This document shows, piece after piece, positions 1 through 20,400 of a stretch of 64,000 bases of DNA. Position 1 is the first letter of the stretch, and each line of letters begins with the position of its first letter. Made by a program: the position numbers and the translations under genes. The notes beneath the pieces were generated by a model, which was given only the letters and a program-made list of their open reading frames with translations, made no database searches and was not told where the DNA came from. The DNA is from Haliclystus octoradiatus (Eukaryota > Cnidaria > Staurozoa > Stauromedusae > Haliclystidae), in assembly GCA_916610825.1 (NCBI GenBank), contig OU744449.1, forward strand, positions 12,655,520 through 12,719,519, in the 5' to 3' direction.

Positions 1-9904
<9,904 letters not shown>

Positions 9905-11489
9905 ATGAAAAAAATCTAAAAGATGGACTTACACTATAAGGGAATTAAATTAGATGTATTTGTCTTACTTTATGCTAGACAATGCAGAGATGCAGAAAGA
10001 CCATTAGTCAAGAGATACCTTTAATACAGAGAAATGCATTCGTTTATACATTTTAAATGAAGTCTATCGAATTCAATGCACACAGCGCAGATAATATATT
10101 AATATATACATTCAGCATTATACTACTGTATAATATTCTATTTAATTGTACATATAGATACAAACATATTTATAATGGGCAGAAGAGATTTGAAAACTTT
10201 GTGGTAGCATGAGAATTGTGATTCGTTCTCTGTTTTATATGAAGTCTTTTGGGTATGAGAAACGTATATTGCAATCAATGGGCCTGAGACCGTTCTAGTT
10301 TGAAGTTATTATATCAATGCGCAGAATGAATGCACAGTAATGACTCAATAGTAATTTTCAATCTACAGTCTACTGATCTACAAGGGATTGAAGACAAAAT
10401 CGAGTTCAGAGTCTTGAACAAAAATATTTGCAGATAAGCAGTAATGTGCAGTTAGCTGCTATAAAGTTTGATGAAGTCTCAAGGGTAAATGTCAAATGAT
10501 ATTGAAACGCTAGAAACAATGCAAATAGCCTGTGCAAATGCATGCTTCGTAAAACATTTGTATACGTTTCAAGAACTCACTTACTAAAACATAATAATTA
10601 TTTATAGTCTGAATTTATAGTCTGCTTAAAACTGTGCAAGCGTATTTATGTGCCAGCTTTGTTTAGTAACTGCCATTCCGTATTGTGATAAGGAGGCTAG
10701 GGGCGGATTCTGATCTTTTCAACATGTACAATGTATACATGGTACAGGTCAAAATCGAAGGATAGATTCTTTTAAGCGTAGATTGCTATTTTCGTCAACA
10801 AAGTTAGCTGTGCAAAACTTCTTTCCGTTCACAATTTATCATTTCAGAAAACCTAACAGTGTTACCCTCGATATTCTTGCATTGCTGCTTTTCTATATTT
10901 TCTACATAATTATATATTATGTAAGGGCACATAATCATAATACGGTACTCTAATTGTTCGAAGGCTGCCCGCCAGCCCGAAAACTTTTTGGCGAAACTTG
11001 CTGCTTCAATAAATGATACTGACAGCCGTTACCTTAAGCTTTACCAGGACTACAAGTAAAAATAAATGAACAATTTTGTCTATCAAAAATTTCATCAACG
11101 ATAACTATAGTAACAATCTCGTTATGAATCCGTTTGGTGGCCGCGGTTGATTGCTTTGTTCATGACGATCTTAATGATACGCATGACTGATTCACTGCGC
11201 CACGTAGTTTGTTCTCATTGAAAACCCATAAACATTGTCTTGCTAGAAATTATCGCCTATATTTAAAATGATTTATTTCATTATCATTAGCAGTAATTTA
11301 TATCTGTATTGATTATTTGATATTCTAAAATTATGGAAAGTGTTGAAAATTAAATTAAATGGATAGCTGGTTACTCAATCAATCTTTCACGCTTCAATTA
11401 ATTCAGATCTGATTTTCTGTTTTGCCACTGTTCATGTTGACTACAGTATTGATATAATTGAGTTTTAATGATTTCAGTTGAACAAAGCC
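9905..11489. other. Intergenic region between DYNC2I1 and the tau-like gene
   Basis: No ORF of note on either strand and no recognisable RNA gene. It should contain the DYNC2I1 3' UTR and the promoter or outron of the tau-like gene. A splice-acceptor-like TGATTTCAG ends at 11478, 11 nt before the ATG at 11490, which would fit either a 5' UTR intron or a spliced-leader acceptor. Confidence -1.
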
Positions 11490-14400
11490 ATGTTCTGTTG
11501 TTTCGCGCCAATTTTAAGATCAAGGTATGTGTGAAAGTATTACTTTTATTTACTATGATGCTTTTTTTCTAATTCAAAAAATGTTGTCTATAGAGCGTTT
11601 TCCTGTGACGTCACACGCCCTCGAAAATATTGCGGCGGCCATTACGGGGTTCCAATATTCTGGTTGAGAAAATGGCGAACGCAGAAGTGAACTCAGCTGA
11701 CGTTGAAAATAATGAGATACCTCTATCAAATTATGCTCAAAAGTTGAAGAAACATGTGAGAGAACGCTATTTACAAAAGATTGCTATTATTGGTGTGGAT
11801 CCATTATTAATTCCTGATGTAAAGTTTGATGGAGATAACCTTCCTCCTATCGAAGCGACAGACATTTTTTCTTATCTTGTTATGGATACGAGTCATTACA
11901 CTCAACAGCAATTCAAAGCTTTTAAAAGCCTTGAAGCTTACAACCAGATGATTTCAGGTTTCATTACTAGTATTTCTGCTTGTATTATAAAAGATATTTA
12001 CGTTTTGTTTGGTAAAGTCAGACATTCCCAGCGAATGAATGATCCGCCCGTTCCATTGTGGATTTTGACAGACAAAAAGGGAACAATTTTATGTGCACAT
12101 TGCATTGGTTGTATGGCTGGTTTGGGCGAAGTATGTTCACATGTTGCTAGTATACTTTTTTATGCAGAAGTGTGGACAAGAATTAATGATAAACTTGCTT
12201 GCACACAAGTCAAATGCACATGGCTGCTTCCAACAACTGTAAAGGAGGTATCTTATTCGCCTGTAAAATATATCAATTTTGCATCTACCAAAAAAAGAAA
12301 ATCATTGCTTAATGAAGCCGTTGAAAATGCAGCTAAAGATTTATATAGTAATAAAACTAATGAACCACCAATTAACGATTTGAGTGATAAGTCCAAAATC
12401 ATTCCTTCGCCTTCACCTTCAGAGCTTGCAATATTTCATGCTGCTCTTAACAAATGTGTCATAAAACCAGTTTCACTTAGTTTGGTTTTGGATTACGCTG
12501 AACAATTTATTAGTAAGAGCAGAGATCTTTCAACAATTATGGATTTATATAATCAACAGTATTTATCTCTATCATATGACCAGCTGTTAGTTAAATGTGA
12601 TTCCATAAAATTAGACATTGATGAGAAACACATAAATCTCATAGAAGAAGACACCAGAGAGCAATCGCAAGGACAGTCCTTCTATCTGCATAGAGCTGGT
12701 AGAATTGGTGCGTCATCAAGCTACAGTGCAAGTCATTCCAATCCAGCACAGCCTTCACAATCTTTAATCAAGAATTTATGCTACCCAGAGCTATTCAAAT
12801 TTTCTTCAGCTGCTACTGATTTTGGCTGCAAGCATGAAAAGCTTGCAGTACTAGCTTTTGAAGCTGCAATGAAAATTGACCATACAAACTATTGTATAAA
12901 ACCATGTGGACTATTTGTCAGCAAAGATCACCCATTTATTCATGCTACTCCTGACTTTTTGTCATATTGTGACTGCTGTGGGGAAGGGTGTGGTGAAGTG
13001 AAGTGCCCCTACTGCCTTGATGGAATGGATTTCCAAGCATATATGCTTAATCGTAACTGCTGCTTGATAAAGAAGGACGACGACAGGTATCATTTAGATC
13101 CAACACATCCTTATTTTTATCAAGTTCAACAGCAACTGGCCATTACAAAAGTCAAATTTGCTGATTTTGTCGTGTGTAGATTTGATGGAAGCGATATAGA
13201 GTTTATCAGTGATAGAATATGTTATGATTTAGATCACTGGAAGGAGACTTTTCAAAAGTTAGAAACTTTCTGGAAATTTTGTATTTTGCCTGAGGTACTT
13301 GCCAGGTGGTACACCAGAAAGGACAATATTTTAAAATTGCATTCAAGTGAATGTAATGTCTCATTAACTTGTTTTTGCCAGCAGAATATTGACGAAGAAA
13401 CTGTTTCATGCAGAAACACTGAATGCCCTATCAAAAGGTACCATCCCACATGTCTTCAAATGAATGTCAATCAAAACAAATTTCCGATTTCATGGTTATG
13501 TCCAAACTGTTCCAGATTACCTGAATTTAAACGGCAAAAAACAGTTAATCAAGATGTCAAGCTTGCCATGGAAATTAATATTATTTGCTCTTGCAAGAAA
13601 GCTTATTGTAAAGGCGATAACATTATGAAATGCTGCAATATCAACTGTTCTAACGGTAAAATATTTCATCTGGATTGCCTTGGCTACAAGAGAAGGCCAA
13701 AAAACTATAAAACAAACTGGTACTGTAATACTTGTATAACAGAAAGTGCTGAATTAGCAATTGAAGTAGTTGTATCATCTGAATCAGATAGTGACGAAGA
13801 TCTTGCCCTGACTCTTGTTACTGTAGGTACGTCCCGTAAAAGAGCTACTCTAGCTAAACTTACCGATGAACATTTCAATATAATTAGCAACAATGGTTGG
13901 CTTGATTGCGACATAATTCATCAGGCGCAAGTACTGCTGCAGAATTTGAGTCCATCTATGGAAGGGCTTCAGCGCCCAACACTTGGACCCTGTCGAAATT
14001 TTGGCACTGTGAAATCATCATTTGTTCAGATTCTCCACACTGGTACCTCCCATTGGGTTTGCGTCAGCTCTTCTAGTAGTGAAGGAACTGTTTACCTGTA
14101 TGACAGCCTCTATCAAGGAAAATGTAACATTGAAACGATAGAGCAAGTCAAAAATTTAGTAGGTAATGTTTACAAGGAAATTATTTCCATACCAGTATGT
14201 CAACAAGACAACCATAGTGACTGTGGTATTTATGCAATTGCATTTGCAACTAGTTTTGTATTAAACACAAACCCTGCTGACTTTAATTTTGATAAATCAA
14301 GAATGAGAATTCATTTGTTAGATTGTTTAGTGTCTGGAATTATGAAAGCATTTCCAGAATAATATTTACAATTTCAGATTTTCTATTTATGTAAATACAT

Positions 14401-17400
14401 CATCAAATAATTTCTTGTTGTTTATTCCATAAATTTTAAAACTTATATATCAGCATATCGGCAACAATGTTTTATGTGTTTTGCTTAATTTTTGAATATA
14501 TTTGCAGCTAAATACTCGTACAAATTAGTGCATTAATTCAAGTTAATGAATTTAAGAACCAATAAAGTAAACAGTAAAGTTCATGAAAATCTTAAAAATG
14601 TGTAATAACATTATGGAAAGTTCATGAAAACGGAGCCCTTCAACATTCATGAACTTCATAAACCTTGTCCATGTTTAACACAGTTTATGAAGTTCATGAA
14701 CGTTGAATGACTCCATTTTCATGAACTGTTCATGAAAAGAGATAATTTTACAATTTTGAGTTGACTGGTTCGTAAACTTATGAACTTGTTTCACATAGAT
14801 AATAGATTATAGAAACTCAAACTTGTTACTAGTTAATTGGCATTATTAAGAATGCCTAGTAGCTACTAAATGCCACTACAGTAGCATGATCATGAAATTC
14901 ATATTATTTTATCTCTTTACTTCAGATACAGAAATTTGTATAAATTATCTAACATACTTTTGCCAAACCATCTCTCGCTTGTTACTTGCAAAATTATTAC
15001 CTATTAGGTTGTATCATTCAGAAGGTAGATCCACAACAAACAACATCTTAAATAGCAAATCAGACAAGAATATAATTCAAGTAATTAAAAAGTTACCGTA
15101 GCTAATCTATGTGACGTGGTATTTGCTTAGAATATAGAATACAGAAGAAGCAGTATGTGAGCAGTGAACATTCCTTGCTTTAATTTGTGAATACTAAATG
15201 TTGTAAAATCTATATAAATAATGGTAATTACTGCAAGATATTGCCAAAGATTGTTTACTAATATGATACAGTAGTTGCCCATGATTGGTAAATAAAATTA
15301 GTCATAGTAAAAATGAAAGATGTTACTTTGTGCAGGCATATTGTTCTAATCAAAAGGTATGATAGGTGCGCATAGGTTTACAAGTGCAGAACATACTCTT
15401 ATGATACTATCAATTGTAGGAACGTCATTTGACCCACTAGGTGTCATGAAGTCAATTGGAAGTGTTCTTTCCAGAATGCTGTACTTTTGACGCAACAGTC
15501 CAATTACTCTTTCAACATGAATTCTAACATTCGCAATTGTCCTAGTTTTCTCAACATCGATTGGATCAAGTTGATCAACACCCTTGGTAAATGCGGGGAT
15601 TGCCAGTTCTGCACCTGTCATTGTTACACTCTCCTGAATGGTAAAACCTCTATCTGCGAGAACATAATCTCCAGGCAGTAAGTTTTTCAAAATGCCACAG
15701 TTCTCTGTTAAAAATTTATCTGAGGTTCTACCACCCCATGCTTCAGAGACAAAGCTAATTGTACCCTGAGGGGTAATTCCAATCAATACCTTGACAGTGT
15801 TATGATGCTTATAATTGGAAAACGTCTGCGCCCGTGCTAATAGGTTGGATGGACGCTCAATAAATACTTCGAAACAATCTATGATGACTGCTACCTTGTG
15901 TCCAAAGGCTTTTTGGTAGCATTTTGGCATCGTAAACCATAATTGTTCTCTGTTAGGCCATGATATAAGTGCAGAGAGTCTGGCATCAAGAATAGGCATC
16001 CAGCTTGAAAATATCTTTGAAATAGCAGACACTGACATCTCAAACCGATATGCTAGATCCTTGAACGGTACACCCAAGCGTAGCTTTATCAAGACTGCCA
16101 CAAATTCTTGAAATAGACTCAATGTTGTATTTTTCCTGTTCACAAAAGGAACCACGAATTCGTAAGTGGTAACCAATATTTCATAGCTTGGCAAACCAGT
16201 ATAAAATTTCGTCTTTTCGTCATCGCCATCAAAGTATGACTTTTCAAACGGATTTAAATTTGATGTAGGCATTAAGTATTCAAATTCTGATGTCTGGGTC
16301 GATGAATCAACGTATTTCAAAGGTTCATAGTCACCATTAGCAATATCAAAATCAACAATTTCATCTTGGTCGAAGTCAGAGCTTTCAGCCTTATCGGTAA
16401 TTTGTTTATCGTCATCCAGTTTTGATAATTTCAATGCTAACTCAATATCAGCATTTTCAATCATGCGCTTTTTTCGCTCCTGTGTTCTTATAGCTCTTTC
16501 ACAAGAACCTTGACTTTTAACTTGGGAGACTTTGGTATGCCCCAACAATAAACTTGGAACCCAATCAGGGTTATGTTTATCAAATGGCCGAGCAGCTTTA
16601 CCACTGACAAAATGTTTATCACAAACACGATCATTTCTTAAAATCTTTTCAGTAATTCCCACCCTACTAATAGCTGATATCCAGAGGGTTCTTCTTTGAG
16701 TCGAGAGGATTTTAGATGCTTCTCCTTGGTTTGTTATTATCTCTGGAACTCTTGAAAAGTGAACTTTCTCTACGACGACGTCAGTTTGGTTTTTGTTTTG
16801 ACGTTTGCCAGTCTTTCGGCCACATCCAACTATTAAACACATAGGCATACTAATAATTGATGATTTAAGTATTTGTAACAACGAGAAACAACGTATACAA
16901 GTGGTATAATCAGTGATCGTCGATTAATGAAAACTAACAGCAAGCGCCACCAAATTTCAACTGCGTTTTCAACCGTGCGTTTTCAAAAGATTAGGAACCC
17001 CATAATGGCAGACGGAAGCTATAGTGACGTAGGCTGATGACGTAGGGGAAAACGCTCTATAGCTAAATAGGACATTGTTTTACTAACCGCACATTCTTAA
17101 TTGACAATGCCGTATCCCTTAACTTTAATCTACTCAATATTTCTGTCTTTAATTATAGTTTACAGAGAAGCTCAGAGCAATGTTAATAATAGTTTTTTTC
17201 TTCATTCTGTATGTCACTAGGAGATGGTCACATAAGCTTAAAATCAACAGTTTGAAATTGAAAATCAAAACCACTACTTTTTCATTATAATAATACTGTA
17301 GCAGCATCTTATAAGAACTGCCATTGATCCATATAGCAAAGTTATAATTTAAATTGAGCTAAAACTTGATTTCTTGATTTAAAAAGATTGGCAACGAATG

Positions 17401-20400
17401 ATATGTGTATTTTGTTCTTTTATTTTTAGTAAACTAGATGGATTTCTTGTTTTATCAAGTGAAGTTTTGAACCCAGAAAGGTGTCATTTTCTACCTCGCT
17501 ACTCTGAACACAAAGTACAATCGGAAGGAAAGCTTACCATCGACGATCCATCTAGCATATTTTTTGATCCCGATGAAAAGCCTGGATTTGTTTATACCGC
17601 AGTTGCAAAATATACGACCGATTACGATTATATGAAACTTGCCGATGGCAATTCGCCAATTGAAAGTTTACCCAGCGGGCTAGATTCATCTGTGGCACCA
17701 ACAAAAGTCGTGCACCAAACATCAGTATCAGAACATGCCGATTCCTCGGAATATGACGATAGCTTAGATGCTATAATAACAGCCGAAGAATCTTTTGATA
17801 AAGACATTTACAATTTTAAGCGATCAAGACCCGTGTCTTTGGATGATCCAGTATTTTTACCAAATGAAATATCTGAAAGTAGCCGATATTTAGAAAGCGA
17901 TTACAGTGAGTTATTAATCGGAAATGATTATTTAAGACGAAAGAAATTGGTTGAACAAGTTGAAAAGAAAGAAATATATAACGATGATAAATTAACAGAA
18001 CATATGACACAATTGCATGTTTATAATAGCTGTGCGTCTGGCTATGAATCAATAATAAATCGAAGCTCAAATCGTAAAGAAAACAATAATTCAGATGCGG
18101 ACAGTAGCAAAACATGTCAAGATTCAGGGATTTACGAAGAAGATATTTTTTCAGCTGATAAATTAAAATTGAACGATAGCATCAAAGGGAAACCATCCAA
18201 TTATATCAGCAATGACATTGACAGTGATCATGACTTCAAATTCGGAGTTACTCCTGAACATTTATCTTCTTCTAAAACCCCTAACAGCTCACGAAATAAC
18301 AGTGATATATCAGATGAAAGTGACGAAGAAGATAGCCTCGACGGTAGTTGTCATGACAATAATAATAATCGAACTGTTAAAACGGAGGCTATGATCTCAA
18401 GAGATTCGCTGAATATTGATGATTTTTTAAAGAGTGATTGTGAAGAAGATAAATCAAATCAAAATGAACGAATAAGATCAAGTAAAGAGGATGTCCCTCA
18501 GCAGAAGAAAACCTCCATCCATCCAGGTGAGATGAATGGGAATGACAAACCGTAGGATCAAACGGGACACAGAGGGTTGATAGAGAGCGAATAAAATCTC
18601 TTTCAAGTCTATAGGCTGAAATTTACATCCCCTAAAAATGATACTTTTTAAGCCGTATAAAGCTGTCAAAGTTTGCCCGTAACGCCTTTAGAGTCAATCA
18701 TGTCCTTCACTTTATATTTTCGCAATGAATTGTGTATGCTTGATTTATTTTATAGTAAAATCAATTCTCAATTAATGATAAATGATGATGATCATCATCA
18801 TCATAATCGCAGCTATGATTCCATTCGCACCATGAAATAGCCCCGTTGCGATGCTAAATAATGAATACGAGATTATATCATTAATTATTTATCGGTTACC
18901 AGTATTCGCGTTGTATTCTCCGTCACAAAACTTGTCAATCAGCGTCACGATTCAATGAACAATAGCATTTCCAGTTCAATTTTCACTAGCTATTTTGCAA
19001 AAATGGAATTATAGAATTGGTTTAAATGTATCCTGTGAAGGATAAACTCACGGTTTCGTACTTCTGTACACCGGAATTTCTAGATTCATATTTAGGAAAC
19101 TTCCATACAACAGATCAAGTACCCAAAAGTAAGTTATTATTCTTTGAATGGGAGATCGTGTATGTTGAGTAAGCATCCAGTAACCGACGCTAGCCTATAT
19201 GATGTTATTCCATCGATGTCCTATTATTGAACGCAAGGTTTTGATATGGCCGAATTTGCGTTCGATTCTAAATTGCTTATATCTGTGTTACAATTAGAGA
19301 CTATTTCAAGCGTTTTAATTAAGGGTAATCAGATTGGTTTCAATCGGTGTTATTTTTACTTGTATCTGTAATATTTACAACTAATTATTTATTTATTAAT
19401 GCTCAAGTCAATCTACTATCAGGATACGTTTCCTATATAGTAGATGCTATTTATTAGACATGTTAAGATTACGACGTTACTAACAAAGTCTGATATGGAG
19501 GATAAACCACAATGTGGGTTTTATTGATTAAGACTTCATTTGCTGCATTGGCTTGCATAGACACTCTTAGTCTGTTCAAATCCCACTTGAAATGATATAC
19601 AGGACGCGGTGACAAGAAAAAGAAAAATCCAAGTCAAAATCGAAATGCATTTCCATATGTTATATAGAGCAAACCAATATATTTTTCCTAGAAAAAGTGC
19701 AGTATAAATCCGTTTTTCATCGCTTTCCAATGACAAAGATCTTTCCCTTCTCTCTCAAGGGAAATTAACGCAGTTTTTATAGATCGGGTAGGTTATAATG
19801 CGGACATGGACTCGTGGCATAATTCACGTACTTCTTCATTTCATTGTAGGGTTTTTGGATCGTTACATTGGAGATGAAAATCACGATGGTAAACATTACG
19901 AATCAAGACAAGGTATGGAAATATTATATTCTTGAATAGCCCACGTATGCAGTTCGATTTTCTATAGTTAACATGCCCCAAGGAATTACAACCTTTAAAG
20001 TTTTAACTGATAACTTCTTTATCTTATTGGAGTCAGCACGTGAACAAGTTTTAATTTCTTCTGAATAAATTATTTCCCATTTTCAAGATAACTGACATAT
20101 CATTATGTTTATTAATATTATAGATCGTGCAAAAGTCACAAAACCGGTTGTTCCTCGCCCAGGAACATCAAGATACAGCCACGTCCAACCGAAGGTTCAG
20201 ACGAGAGTACGTATAACGAAGAATGTGAATGTTTTAAGACATACAGTTGACCCTTGCGCTTCACATATTATAACAGCAGTTGTTCTAATCTGTGTTGCGC
20301 TCTGCCATTGCTTCGAATATGGTGCGTGATGCACAGTACTCGTGGCTTGAGAAATGGCATATGATTATACTATATGAATTAATGGGGGGTAATTCTCACT

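Larger units (their letters stand above)
11591..17059. mobile_element. Autonomous two-ORF DNA transposon, PIF/Harbinger-related (ISL2EU-like)
   Basis: The ends are inverted: TAGAGCGTTTTCC at 11591 and its complement ending at 17059, each bordered by TA (11589-11590, 17060-17061), consistent with a 2-bp target duplication. Imperfect inverted similarity continues about 85 bp inward (CCATTACGGGGTTCC on the left, GGAACCCCATAATGG near 16993 on the right). Inside are two convergent ORFs: a THAP-DDE transposase (minus) and a SWIM-YqaJ-PHD-Ulp1 protein (plus). A harbinger-like DDE transposase paired with a YqaJ nuclease is what I recall for the ISL2EU branch; the superfamily call is therefore an inference. 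Both ORFs are uninterrupted, so the insertion looks recent and possibly competent. It lies in intron 1 (11525-17429) of the tau-like gene. Confidence -1.

Noticed and set aside
11630-11671. Upstream start for the plus-strand transposon ORF
   Set aside because: The extension opens with TTG; the first ATG, in good context, is at 11672.
16849-16881. Upstream start for the transposase
   Set aside because: It also opens with TTG; the THAP domain begins naturally at MPMC from 16848.
17398-17429. ATG at 17398 as start of the tau-like gene
   Set aside because: The sequence before 17430 is a splice acceptor (TATTTTTAG), and phase matches the exon at 11490-11524.
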